Position numbers and translations under genes: made by a program. From assembly GCF_932526225.1 (NCBI RefSeq), contig NC_064039.1:5037001-5097000 (forward strand): DNA of 60,000 bases. The letters are read 5' to 3'. Source of the DNA: Nematostella vectensis (taxonomy: Eukaryota; Cnidaria; Anthozoa; Actiniaria; Edwardsiidae). How positions within the stretch are numbered: position 1 is the stretch's first letter; every line of letters begins with the position of its first letter. Below, piece after piece: positions 13,101 through 28,100 of the stretch. The notes below the pieces were generated by a model that ran no database searches, had not been told where the DNA came from, and saw nothing but the letters and a program-made list of their open reading frames with translations.

Positions 13101-16100
13101 TCTTCCAATGTGTTTTTGTATAGAGCCCTCAAAGCCAAGGCCCGATGTGCAAATCGTTGTGTGCCCTTGAGATGTTATCTTTGCAAGGCAATGGCCTCCC
13201 TGAGTTTCAACAAAGCCCAACCCTACCCGAGGTAAGTGAGATAGTAGTTGGGCAGTACCGGGTGGGTTGGATATGCTTCGCATTTCTTGGAAGCATTTTG
13301 CTCCATATTCCTTGGAATTCTTTTGCTTAACATTTCTTGGAATTCTGAAAATCTTGATTTTGGCAACGTTGATGATGTCCTTTTTCTTGTTCTGACAAGG
13401 TTAAGAATAACACATTATTGTTGTGGTAAAGATTATAGTAGTGATTCAGTTGCTGGTGGTTATAATGATGATAATAGTAGTAATGATAGTGGTGGTGATG
13501 ATGACAATGATGCAAATGCAGACGATGATGCTGGTGACGATGATAGTGATGTTGGCTAGCTGTTGGTGATGTCGGTAAAGATGATGCAGCTGATGCCAAT
13601 GATAGTAGTAATGGTGATGATGGGAGCTAATGAGGCAAATGCAGATGATAAAGGTGGTGTCGATGATGGTGTTGGCGGTATTACTGTATGGTGTTGATCA
13701 GTTGTGTATCCTTGACTGCGGTACTTCGCTCAGACTGTAAAAATGGTGGAGTCTAGCAAGTGGAGTGATCGGCTGGTGGAAGTGGAAGTCTGGAGCCGTC
13801 TTGCTGTGATCGCATTCAATATCGGGAACCACTCGCTGGTCATGCAGTGTGGACAAAAAGCTGTGAGCTTCGCCGAGGGCAGTATTGCTAAGAAACCACC
13901 CAAGAAGCCAGACAGGTAACCCACAAGTGGATTTGCAAGTTCTGTTGTTTATTGTATCAGTTGGTTTATACAAGCTGCTGGTAAAGTTTAGGGTAAGGGT
14001 AGGGAAATATATGGTAGGCTGGGAATAGAGGGCTAGGGTAGTATTGTATTAAATTTAAGAGTTATTTACTTAATGTCTTGACCATGTTGAAGCGCGTAGA
14101 ATTAGAGTAAATGTGTGTGGCTTTGTTTATGGTTAGACTGGTGCCAAGACTTGATCATATTGTGGCGTGGGCAATCAGAAGGTGATGGTGTGGTTAATAT
14201 GGATGGTGTTGTTTGGGTGCTAACACTTGACCATATCTCAGCGTGTTCAAGCACAAAGTTGTGGTAGAGCAAGAAATGCTGTATTACGCGAGTGCCGTGA
14301 TGGGACAAAGCCTTGTAAGGAATATGCAGGGAAGGAATGAAGTTCGGAGGGATGCGCTCATCTGCTTCGTCAACGCGTGCAGGTAACACCTTATATCCAG
14401 GTTCCATCCTTTTTGTCAGAGGTTATACACGCCCATAGTCCAGATATTTAGGCGCATTGCCAGGTGCCGGTGATGGGAGCGCCATGCTCTATTTTTTCTC
14501 TCTGTGTAAAATGTCCTCTCGACCCTTCTATAAACAAGTGTCTGTGTAACAGATTTGGCCAGAAAGCGGGTAACTACGAGCTCGTGATAACAGCCGCGCG
14601 TCACTACTGGAACGCCATTCAGCCTTTCATCGGGGAGCCGATAGAGCGAGAACTGCTAAAGGACCCAATAGAAGCAGTGCTCGAGTGCATAGCTGCTGTT
14701 GCAGGGAAAGAACAAGAGAAGGATGACGAGGAGGAGGAAGAGGAGAGCGAGGCGCCGGCCGAGAAGAAGCCAAACAAAGGGAAAGCAAGCAGTGCAAAGG
14801 GTGCCAAGGACAAGAAAGGGAAAGACAAACCTGGTGACAAGAAGAAAGACAAAGACAAAGGCAAAGAAAAAGGTACTGAATCTAGGCATGGATACCTCGT
14901 AAAAGTAAATTAGCAAGTGCATCTTCTCTGATAGGTCCGCGTTTTTGCTACTCCATACTGAAGCGCTTCAGCGCTTCTGTCTATTTATCATTATTTTTTT
15001 ATCATTACTTATCTATTATGAGGCGCTACAAACTGTTAGTAACTTCTTGTTGCGTATAGTTTGTTAATTTAAGGTGTTTTGAAGGGTGTTTTCATTGCTT
15101 GTCAAAAATTTGTTAATGGAGGTTATATTGTATGGGAGGGAGTTAAGGAAGAAGTAAAAAGGGTGTTCTTAGAGAACCTTTTTTTCTTAAGGTGATAAAG
15201 GCAAAGGTGGTAAGACCCTTGAAAGAGGAGATAGCAAGGCTGGAGCCAAGGAGCAAGTTGAGGAGAAGCCTGCAGTCCCGAGCGCGTATGACGAGGAGCT
15301 AATGATGCGCGCAGCCATGTATGGGGTCCTTTTCCAGGCCTACGCAGACAAGGTGACTATGAGAACATATAAGATATCACTATCTTTTTCTTCTAATTAA
15401 CTGCAAAACCCTCTCCCTATGCACACATAACCGGTAGGGACGCCAAGGCATTTTTAACCGATAGAGGAGTAAATTGAGGAGTTATGGAAAGTAGCTACTT
15501 TAGGTTATGCCTGAATAACTGCAAGGTCACAAATAGAGAAACTACTGTAAGACGTCCGGAAGACACGCTTGAACCCATTTGAGGCTGTGATGTCCATACT
15601 AAACTGATATTGCACTAATCTGTTATCAACTTTGTTGCTTTAGTGTGACTGGGAGCAAGGACTGCGTGCTATGGACCAGGCAATCAAAGACATGCCTCGG
15701 ACACACCACAGGCTGTACGTATACGATCATTTACGGTTCCTCCTATGACGGCCGTTTTCTGAGGATTTTGCCTTTTTATTTCTGTTAGGCTGATATTCAA
15801 GCACCGGGTTATCACAAAGGCTAAGCTTGGGCGGAACGTCTTGTTTGATATGGGCAAGTTCAAGGTATGAAACATCTGCTTTAGTGTTTATGCGGAAGTA
15901 ATTGACGTTTACTATTTATACATTATTATCACCATCGTCGTCATAATCATCAATGTTATGATTATCATCGTTTTATTAACATTATGATCGTAATGATCTC
16001 CATCAACACCACCACCAACATCATCGTCATTTTAACTTGAAACACTCATCATAATGATTGTCATCGTTATTATGTTCCGCTTTAGCAACACCATCATTAT

Positions 16101-19100
16101 CATTATCATCGTCATCATCGCCATAACATTATCATAATCCTTAACATCAGTCGAATCACCTCAACCTATCACAGCAACTGCCGCCATTGACACCGTCTTC
16201 ATTCTAAACCTCTCCACAGAACGCGAACGAAGATGTCATTTCGTCAATGTGGCGGCACGTGGCGCTCAACTCTGCTGATCCCATGGACCAGCTGTCTGCC
16301 TATCAGAACGCCATTGAAGTGTTAGAGGTAACATTAATACCAATACACGTACTGTATCATTAATACCAATACACGTACTGTATTAATAATACCAATACAC
16401 GTTCTGTATCATTGACTAATATACTTGTACTGGGTAAGCGGGATAGAGTCAACATAGTTGCTCTACTGGAATGTACCGTTTTGCCACAGTTTCATTACCT
16501 TCTGACCCTCTAAAGGCTAAGCCTTGTTTGTGATCATTGGAAAGAAAATATACTTACCATATTCCATATCACACGATGCCTTGATCTTTGGTTATGCTGC
16601 TTATGCTGATGTCTCCTCACACCGACTGATTTTGTCCCATGATAGCCATATGTGCATACATATGTGTCTACCTACGAGGTTTTCTACACGATTCTCTGAC
16701 TTTAGACCACTCACTGTCCCGTTTCTGGATCCCTGACCGCTATTTTCAACCGCAAGTTCCTAACCAATCATAATATCCTTGTGCTTATTCCTCGTCTCCA
16801 TTTCGACGTTTTCCGCACAAACCGCTATCTTCTGATCCTAACATACTCATTCTTCCAATACCAGAGCCCAGAGAGTGACTGGCAGAAAGTTGACTACTTG
16901 TTGGAGTTCGGCGAGTGGCTTTTCATCAATGAGTATCCTGTTGCTGACGCACTAGACCAGGTGAGATCACTCTTCCATCAACCTCTCCTTTATCTATTGA
17001 AATGCAACCATTCAAGCAGCCTTATGCCGACGCGTTGCTTGTGCTCTTGTCTCTGCCAGAAATAGATCGGAAATACACCGTAAAAACGATTTTTGGTTTA
17101 GCTCTTGATGGTTAAGTTATCAATGAACGAACGAGAATTATCGCAAAATAAAGAAATAACATTGATTCAAGAGCCTGCCGCGTGCAATCGCCCCTCGATT
17201 AAAGCCAATGGCTCGTTTATTAAACAGCAGATAATACTAGTCTCTTTTTATGTGCAGTTCCTGTGGGCAGCGGATATTTTAGTAGCCAAGACTGCTGTCA
17301 ACTCCGGATCTTCATCAAATCACGGTAAGATGGTCGCATTCCTTAATAGCCGCCATTTCATATCACGCCCTTACTGAAATAAGCGTTTGACTAGTTAACA
17401 AGTTTACATTACCTTAGGGTTTGAGGTAGACGTTGACGAACTGTCTGAGAACGGCATAGACGCCGCCAAGTACGTACCAAAAACGTGCCAGTCAGTCATC
17501 GGTCAGCGGCCCTCTGATCTGCGCGTGCGCACCGAGGAAATGTGTGACGTCAGGCAGCTTGAATCTCTGTGTCGAGTGCATGTGATGCTAGCACAAGTGG
17601 CAGGCCACTCGTCTCCACACTACACCGACTATGTGTTGTTGGCGTATGGCTTCTTGTACCGTATATGGCAGGTAGGATATCCCATCAAAACCCTATTGGA
17701 AAGTCCCCATTCTGGTTGTATTCGAGATCATAAACATGACACAGAGCTACCTCTATTAAGCGGCAATCACACTACACCGACTATGTGTTGTTGGCGTATG
17801 GCTTCTTGTACCGTATATGGCAGGTAGGATATCCCATCAAAACCCTATTGGAAAGTCCCCATTCTGGTTGTATTCGAGATCATAAACATGACACAGAGCT
17901 ACCTCTATTAAGCGGCAATCACACTACACCGACTATGTGTTGTTGGCGTATGGCTTCTTGTACCGTATATGGCAGGTAGGATATCCCATCAAAACCCTAT
18001 TGGAAAGTCCCCATTCTGGTTGTATTCGAGATCATAAACATGACACAGAGCTACCTCTATTAAGCGGCAATCACACTACACCGACTATGTGTTGTTGGCG
18101 TATGGCTTCTTGTACCGTATATGGCAGGTAGGATATCCCATCAAAACCCTATTGGAAAGTCCCCATTCTGGTTGTATTCGAGATCATAAACATGACACAG
18201 AGCTACCTCTATTAAGCGGCAATCACACTACACCGACTATGTGTTGTTGGCGTATGGCTTCTTGTACCGTATATGGCAGGTAGGATATCCCATGAAAACC
18301 CTATTGGAAAGTCCCCATTCTGGTTGTATTCGAGATCATAAACATGACACAGAGCTACCTCTATTAAGCGGCAATCACACTACACCGACTATGTGTTGTT
18401 GGCGTATGGCTTCTTGTACCGTATATGGCAGGTAGGATATCCCATCAAAACCCTATTGGAAAGTCCCCATTCTGGTTGTATTCGAGTTCATAAACATGAC
18501 ACAGAGCTACCTTTATTAAGCGGCAATCACACTACACCGACTATGTGTTGTTGGCGTATGGCTTCTTGTACCGTATATGGCAGGTAGGATATCCCATCAA
18601 AACCCTATTGGAAAGTCCCCATTCTGGTTGTATACGAGTTCATAAACATGACACAGAGCTACCTCTATTAAGCGGCAATCACACTACACCGACTATGTGT
18701 TGTTGGCGTATGGCTTCTTGTACCGTATATGGCAGGTAGGATATCCCATCAAAACCCTATTGGAAAGTCCCCATTCTGGTTGTATTCGAGATCATAAACA
18801 TGACACAGAGCTACCTTTATTAAGCGGCAATCACACTACACCGACTATGTGTTGTTGGCGTATGGCTTCTTGTACCGTATATGGCAGGTAGGATATCCCA
18901 TCAAAACCCTATTGGAAAGTCCCCATTCTGGTTGTATTCGAGATCATAAACATGACACAGAGCTACCTTTATTAAGCGGCAATCACACTACACCGACTAT
19001 GTGTTGTTGGCGTATGGCTTCTTGTACCGTATATGGCAGGTGGGATATCCCATCAAAACCCTATTGGAAAGTCCCCATTCTGGTTGTATTCGAGATCATA

Positions 19101-22100
19101 AACATGACACAGAGCTACCTCTATTAAGCGGCAATCACACTACACCGACTATGTGTTGTTGGCGTATGGCTTCTTGTACCGTATATGGCAGGTAGGATAT
19201 CCCATCAAAACCCTATTGGAAAGTCCCCATTCTGGTTGTATACGAGTTCATAAACATGACACAGAGCTACCTCTATTAAGCGGCAATCACACTACACCGA
19301 CTATGTGTTGTTGGCGTATGGCTTCTTGTACCGTATATGGCAGGTAGGATATCCCATCAAAACCCTATTGGAAAGTCCCCATTCTGGTTGTATTCGAGAT
19401 CATAAACATGACACAGAGCTACCTCTATTAAGCGGCAATCACACTACACCGACTATGTGTTGTTGGCGTATGGCTTCTTGTACCGTATATGGCAGGTAGG
19501 ATATCCCATCAAAACCCTATTGGAAAGTCCCCATTCTGGTTGTATTCGAGTTCATAAACATGACACAGAGCTACCTTTATTAAGCGGCAATCACACTACA
19601 CCGACTATGTGTTGTTGGCGTATGGCTTCTTGTACCGTATATGGCAGGTAGGATATCCCATCAAAACCCTATTGGAAAGTCCCCATTCTGGTTGTATTCG
19701 AGATCATAAACATGACACAGAGCTACCTTTATTAAGCGGCAATCACACTACACCGACTATGTGTTGTTGGCGTATGGCTTCTTGTACCGTATATGGCAGG
19801 TAGGATATCCCATCAAAACCCTATTGGAAAGTCCCCATTCTGGTTGTATTCGAGATCATAAACATGACACAGAGCTACCTTTATTAAGCGGCAATCACAC
19901 TACACCGACTATGTGTTGTTGGCGTATGGCTTCTTGTACCGTATATGGCAGGTAGGATATCCCATCAAAACCCTATCGGAAAGTCCCCATTCTGGTTGTA
20001 TTCGAGATCATAAACATGACACAGAGCTACCTCTATTAAGCGGCAATCACACTACACCGACTATGTGTTGTTGGCGTATGGCTTCTTGTACCGTATATGG
20101 CAGGTAGGATATCCCATGAAAACCCTATTGGAAAGTCCCCATTCTGGTTGTATGCGAGTTCATAAACATGACACAGAGCTACCTCTATTAAGCGGCAATC
20201 ACACTACACCGACTATGTGTTGTTGGCGTATGGCTTCTTGTACCGTATATGGCAGGTAGGATATCCCATCAAAACCCTATTGGAAAGTCCCCATTCTGGT
20301 TGTATTCGAGATCATAAACATGACACAGAGCTACCTCTATTAAGCGGCAATCACACTACACCGACTATGTGTTGTTGGCGTATGGCTTCTTGTACCGTAT
20401 ATGGCAGGTAGGATATCCCATCAAAACCCTATTGGAAAGTCCCCATTCTGGTTGTATTCGAGTTCATAAACATGACACAGAGCTACCTCTATTAAGCGGC
20501 AATCACACTACACCGACTATGTGTTGTTGGCGTATGGCTTCTTGTACCGTATATGGCAGGTAGGATATCCCATCAAAACCCTATTGGAAAGTCCCCATTC
20601 TGGTTGTATTCGAGTTCATAAACATGACACAGAGCTACCTCTATTAAGCGGCAATCACACTACACCGACTATGTGTTGTTGGCGTATGGCTTCTTGTACC
20701 GTATATGGCAGGTAGGATATCCCATCAAAACCCTATTGGAAAGTCCCCATTCTGGTTGTATTCGAGTTCATAAACATGACACAGAGCTACCTTTATTAAG
20801 CGGCAATCACACTACACCGACTATGTGTTGTTGGCGTATGGCTTCTTGTACCGTATATGGCAGGTAGGATATCCCATCAAAACCCTATTGGAAAGTCCCC
20901 ATTCTGGTTGTATTCGAGATCATAAACATGACACAGAGCTACCTCTATTAAGCGGCAATCACACTACACCGACTATGTGTTGTTGGCGTATGGCTTCTTG
21001 TACCGTATATGGCAGGTAGGATATCCCATCAAAACCCTATTGGAAAGTCCCCATTCTGGTTGTATTCGAGATCATAAACATGACACAGAGCTACCTCTAT
21101 TAAGCGGCAATCACACTACACCGACTATGTGTTGTTGGCGTATGGCTTCTTGTACCGTATATGGCAGGTAGGATATCCCATCAAAACCCTATTGGAAAGT
21201 CCCCATTCTGGTTGTATTCGAGATCATAAACATGACACAGAGCTACCTCTATTAAGCGGCAATCACACTACACCGACTATGTGTTGTTGGCGTATGGCTT
21301 CTTGTACCGTATATGGCAGGTAAGATGTCCCATCAAAACCCTATTGGAAAGTCCCCATTCTGGTTGTATTCGAGATCATAAACATGACACAGAGCTACCT
21401 CTATTAAGCGGCAATCACACTACACCGACTATGTGTTGTTGGCGTATGGCTTCTTGTACCGTATATGGCAGGTAGGATATCCCATCAAAACCCTATTGGA
21501 AAGTCCCCATTCTGGTTGTATTCGAGATCATAAACATGACACAGGGCTACCTCTATTAAGCGGCAATCACACTACACCGACTATGTGTTGTTGGCGTATG
21601 GCTTCTTGTACCGTATATGGCAGGTAGGATATCCCATCAAAACCCTATTGGAAAGTCCCCATTCTGGTTGTATTCGAGATCATAAACATGACACAGGGCT
21701 ACCTCTATTAAGCGGCAATCACACTACACCGACTATGTGTTGTTGGCGTATGGCTTCTTGTACCGTATATGGCAGGTAGGATATCCCATCAAAACCCTAT
21801 TGGAAAGTCCCCATTCTGGTTGTATTCGAGATCATAAACATGACACAGAGCTACCTCTATTAAGCGGCAATCACACTACACCGACTATGTGTTGTTGGCG
21901 TATGGCTTCTTGTACCGTATATGGCAGGTAGGATATCCCATCAAAACCCTATTGGAAAGTCCCCATTCTGGTTGTATTCGAGATCATAAACATGACACAG
22001 AGCTACCTCTATTAAGCGGCAATCACACTACACCGACTATGTGTTGTTGGCGTATGGCTTCTTGTACCGTATATGGCAGGTAGGATATCCCATCAAAACC

Positions 22101-25100
22101 CTATTGGAAAGTCCCCATTCTGGTTGTATTCGAGATCATAAACATGACACAGAGCTACCTCTATTAAGCGGCAATCACACTACACCGACTATGTGTTGTT
22201 GGCGTATGGCTTCTTGTACCGCATATGGCAGGTAGGATATCCCATCAAAACCCTATTGGAAAGTCCCCATTCTGGTTGTATTCGAGATCATAAACATGAC
22301 ACAGAGCTACCTCTATTAAGCGGCAATCACACTACACCGACTATGTGTTGTTGGCGTATGGCTTCTTGTACCGTATATGGCAGGTAGGATATCCCATCAA
22401 AACCCTATTGGAAAGTCCCCATTCTGGTTGTATTCGAGTTCATAAACATGACACAGAGCTACCTTTATTAAGCGGCAATCACACTACACCGACTATGTGT
22501 TGTTGGCGTATGGCTTCTTGTACCGTATATGGCAGGTAGGATATCCCATCAAAACCCTATTGGAAAGTCCCCATTCTGGTTGTATTCGAGATCATAAACA
22601 TGACACAGAGCTACCTCTATTAAGCGGCAATCACACTACACCGACTATGTGTTGTTGGCGTATGGCTTCTTGTACCGTATATGGCAGGTAGGATATCCCA
22701 TCAAAACCCTATTGGAAAGTCCCCATTCTGGTTGTATTCGAGATCATAAACATGACACAGAGCTACCTCTATTAAGCGGCAATCACACTACACCGACTAT
22801 GTGTTGTTGGCGTATGGCTTCTTGTACCGTATATGGCAGGTAGGATATCCCATCAAAACCCTATTGGAAAGTCCCCATTCTGGTTGCATTCGAGATCATA
22901 AACATGACACAGAGCTACCTCTATTAAGCGGCAATCACACTACACCGACTATGTGTTGTTGGCGTATGGCTTCTTGTACCGTATATGGCAGGTAGGATAT
23001 CCCATCAAAACCCTATTGGAAAGTCCCCATTCTGGTTGTATTCGAGATCATAAACATGACACAGAGCTACCTCTATTAAGCGGCAATCACACTACACCGA
23101 CTATGTGTTGTTGGCGTATGGCTTCTTGTACCGTATATGGCAGGTAGGATGTCCCATCAAAACCCTATTGGAAAGTCCCCATTCTGGTTGTATTCGAGAT
23201 CATAAACATGACACAGAGCTACCTCTATTAAGCGGCAATCACACTACACCGACTATGTGTTGTTGGCGTATGGCTTCTTGTACCGTATATGGCAGGTAGG
23301 ATATCCCATCAAAACCCTATTGGAAAGTCCCCATTCTGGTTGTATTCGAGATCATAAACATGACACAGAGCTACCTCTATTAAGCAGCAATCACACTACA
23401 CCGACTATGTGTTGTTGGCGTATGGCTTCTTGTACCGTATATGGCAGGTAGGATATCCCATCAAAACCCTATTGGAAAGTCCCCATTCTGGTTGTATTCG
23501 AGATCATAAACATGACACAGAGCTACCTCTATTAAGCGGCAATCACACTACACCGACTATGTGTTGTTGGCGTATGGCTTCTTGTACCGTATATGGCAGG
23601 TAGGATATCCCATCAAAACCCTATTGGAAAGTCCCCATTCTGGTTGTATTCGAGATCATAAACATGACACAGAGCTACCTCTATTAAGCGGCAATCACAC
23701 TACACCGACTATGTGTTGTTGGCGTATGGCTTCTTGTACCGTATATGGCAGGTAGGATATCCCATCAAAACCCTATTGGAAAGTCCCCATTCTGGTTGTA
23801 TTCGAGATCATAAACATGACACAGAGCTACCTCTATTAAGCGGCAATCACACTACACCGACTATGTGTTGTTGGCGTATGGCTTCTTGTACCGTATATGG
23901 CAGGTAGGATATCCCATCAAAACCCTATTGGAAAGTCCCCATTCTGGTTGTATTCGAGATCATAAACATGACACAGAGCTACCTCTATTAAGCGGCAATC
24001 ACACTACACCGACTATGTGTTGTTGGCGTATGGCTTCTTGTACCGTATATGGCAGGTAGGATATCCCATCAAAACCCTATTGGAAAGTCCCCATTCTGGT
24101 TGTATTCGAGATCATAAACATGACACAGAGCTACCTCTATTAAGCGGCAATCACACTACACCGACTATGTGTTGTTGGCGTATGGCTTCTTGTACCGTAT
24201 ATGGCAGGTAGGATATCCCATCAAAACCCTATTGGAAAGTCCCCATTCTGGTTGTATTCGAGATCATAAACATGACACAGAGCTACCTCTATTAAGCGGC
24301 AATCACACTACACCGACTATGTGTTGTTGGCGTATGGCTTCTTGTACCGTATATGGCAGGTAGGATATCCCATCAAAACCCTATTGGAAAGTCCCCATTC
24401 TGGTTGTATTCGAGATCATAAACATGACACAGAGCTACCTCTATTAAGCGGCAATCACACTACACCGACTATGTGTTGTTGGCGTATGGCTTCTTGTACC
24501 GTATATGGCAGGTAGGATATCCCATCAAAACCCTGTTGGAAAGTCCCCATTCTGGTTGTATTCGAGATCATAAACATGACACAGAGCTACCTCTATTAAG
24601 CGGCAATCACACTACACCGACTATGTGTTGTTGGCGTATGGCTTCTTGTACCGTATATGGCAGGTAGGATATCCCATCAAAACCCTATTGGAAAGTCCCC
24701 ATTCTGGTTGTATTCGAGATCATAAACATGACACAGAGCTACCTCTATTAAGCGGCAATCACACTACACCGACTATGTGTTGTTGGCGTATGGCTTCTTG
24801 TACCGTATATGGCAGGTAGGATATCCCATCAAAACCCTATTGGAAAGTCCCCATTCTGGTTGTATTCGAGATCATAAACATGACACAGAGCTACCTCTAT
24901 TAAGCGGCAATCACACTACACCGACTATGTGTTGTTGGCGTATGGCTTCTTGTACCGTATATGGCAGGTAGGATATCCCATCAAAACCCTATTGGAAAGT
25001 CCCCATTCTGGTTGTATTCGAGATCATAAACATGACACAGAGCTACCTTTATTAAGCGGCAATCACACTACACCGACTATGTGTTGTTGGCGTATGGCTT

Positions 25101-28100
25101 CTTGTACCGTATATGGCAGGTAGGATATCCCATCAAAACCCTATTGGAAAGTCCCCATTCTGGTTGTATTCGAGATCATAAACATGACACAGAGCTACCT
25201 CTATTAAGCGGCAATCACACTACACCGACTATGTGTTGTTGGCGTATGGCTTCTTGTACCGTATATGGCAGGTAGGATATCCCATCAAAACCCTATTGGA
25301 AAGTCCCCATTCTGGTTGTATTCGAGATCATAAACATGACACAGAGCTACCTCTATTAAGCGGCAATCACACTACACCGACTATGTGTTGTTGGCGTATG
25401 GCTTCTTGTACCGTATATGGCAGGTAGGATATCCCATCAAAACCCTATTGGAAAGTCCCCATTCTGGTTGTATTCGAGATCATAAACATGACACAGAGCT
25501 ACCTCTATTAAGCGGCAATCACACTACACCGACTATGTGTTGTTGGCGTATGGCTTCTTGTACCGTATATGGCAGGTAGGATATCCCATCAAAACCCTGT
25601 TGGAAAGTCCCCATTCTGGTTGTATTCGAGATCATAAACATGACACAGAGCTACCTCTATTAAGCGGCAATCACACTACACCGACTATGTGTTGTTGGCG
25701 TATGGCTTCTTGTACCGTATATGGCAGGTAGGATATCCCATCAAAACCCTATTGGAAAGTCCCCATTCTGGTTGTATTCGAGATCATAAACATGACACAG
25801 AGCTACCTCTATTAAGCGGCAATCACACTACACCGACTATGTGTTGTTGGCGTATGGCTTCTTGTACCGTATATGGCAGGTAGGATATCCCATCAAAACC
25901 CTATTGGAAAGTCCCCATTCTGGTTGTATTCGAGATCATAAACATGACACAGAGCTACCTCTATTAAGCGGCAATCACACTACACCGACTATGTGTTGTT
26001 GGCGTATGGCTTCTTGTACCGTATATGGCAGGTAGGATATCCCATCAAAACCCTATTGGAAAGTCCCCATTCTGGTTGTATTCGAGTTCATAAACATGAC
26101 ACAGAGCAACCTTTATTAAGCGGCAATCACACTACACCGACTATGTGTTGTTGGCGTATGGCTTCTTGTACCGTATATGGCAGGTAGGATATCCCATCAA
26201 AACCCTATTGGAAAGTCCCCATTCTGGTTGTATTCGAGATCATAAACATGACACAGAGCTACCTCTATTAAGCGGCAATCACACTACACCGACTATGTGT
26301 TGTTGGCGTATGGCTTCTTGTACCGTATATGGCAGGTAGGATATCCCATCAAAACCCTATTGGAAAGTCCCCATTCTGGTTGTATTCGAGATCATAAACA
26401 TGACACAGAGCTACCTCTATTAAGCGGCAATCACACTACACCGACTATGTGTTGTTGGCGTATGGCTTCTTGTACCGTATATGGCAGGTAGGATATCCCA
26501 TCAAAACCCTATTGGAAAGTCCCCATTCTGGTTGTATTCGAGTTCATAAACATGACACAGAGCTACCTTTATTAAGCGGCAATCACACTACACCGACTAT
26601 GTGTTGTTGGCGTATGGCTTCTTGTACCGTATATGGCAGGTAGGATATCCCATCAAAACCCTATTGGAAAGTCCCCATTCTGGTTGTATTCGAGATCATA
26701 AACATGACACAGAGCTACCTCTATTAAGCGGCAATCACACTACACCGACTATGTGTTGTTGGCGTATGGCTTCTTGTACCGTATATGGCAGGTAGGATAT
26801 CCCATCAAAACCCTGTTGGAAAGTCCCCATTCTGGTTGTATTCGAGATCATAAACATGACACAGAGCTACCTCTATTAAGCGGCAATCACACTACACCGA
26901 CTATGTGTTGTTGGCGTATGGCTTCTTGTACCGTATATGGCAGGTAGGATATCCCATCAAAACCCTATTGGAAAGTCCCCATTCTGGTTGTATTCGAGAT
27001 CATAAACATGACACAGAGCTACCTCTATTAAGCGGCAATCACACTACACCGACTATGTGTTGTTGGCGTATGGCTTCTTGTACCGTATATGGCAGGTAGG
27101 ATATCCCATCAAAACCCTGTTGGAAAGTCCCCATTCTGGTTGTATTCGAGATCATAAACATGACACAGAGCTACCTCTATTAAGCGGCAATCACACTACA
27201 CCGACTATGTGTTGTTGGCGTATGGCTTCTTGTACCGTATATGGCAGGTAGGATATCCCATCAAAACCCTATTGGAAAGTCCCCATTCTGGTTGTATTCG
27301 AGATCATAAACATGACACAGAGCTACCTCTATTAAGCGGCAATCACACTACACCGACTATGTGTTGTTGGCGTATGGCTTCTTGTACCGTATATGGCAGG
27401 TAGGATATCCCATCAAAACCCTATTGGAAAGTCCCCATTCTGGTTGTATTCGAGATCATAAACATGACACAGAGCTACCTCTATTAAGCGGCAATCACAC
27501 TACACCGACTATGTGTTGTTGGCGTATGGCTTCTTGTACCGTATATGGCAGGTAGGATATCCCATCAAAACCCTATTGGAAAGTCCCCATTCTGGTTGTA
27601 TTCGAGATCATAAACATGACACAGAGCTACCTCTATTAAGCGGCAATCACACTACACCGACTATGTGTTGTTGGCGTATGGCTTCTTGTACCGTATATGG
27701 CAGGTAGGATATCCCATCAAAACCCTATTGGAAAGTCCCCATTCTGGTTGTATTCGAGATCATAAACATGACACAGAGCTACCTCTATTAAGCGGCAATC
27801 ACACTACACCGACTATGTGTTGTTGGCGTATGGCTTCTTGTACCGTATATGGCAGGTAGGATATCCCATGAAAACCCTATTGGAACGTCCCCATTATGTT
27901 TGTATACGAGTTCATAAACATGACACAGGGCTACCTCTATTAAACGGCAATCTATGAAGTGACCGCCCTCTATCAAGTGGCCGCTTTCCAAGGTCCCGAA
28001 ATATTGGTCACACGATCAATGTATTTGATACCTCTATTGAGCGGCCAGAAAATCCGTTTTTGTATTAATGCACCCTTTTGTAACAATTTACATGGAAAAG

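Noticed and set aside
13438-13599. Asp-rich and His-rich proteins around 13.5 kb
   Set aside because: They are translations of a trinucleotide microsatellite inside intron 17.
17785-27859. 66 overlapping 64-codon ORFs, one per 152-bp unit, looking like a huge peptide-repeat gene family
   Set aside because: They arise from the tandem repeat. Each begins at an ATG in the wrong frame of the copied exon tail (MLLAYGFLYRIWQ is itself the CFAP46 frame) and ends at the TAG within the next donor. The unit is not a multiple of three, so no long repeat protein exists.
17616-27953. CRISPR array (regular spacing)
   Set aside because: There are no variable spacers; the whole 152-bp unit is conserved. 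The genome is eukaryotic with introns, and the unit derives from an exon end.
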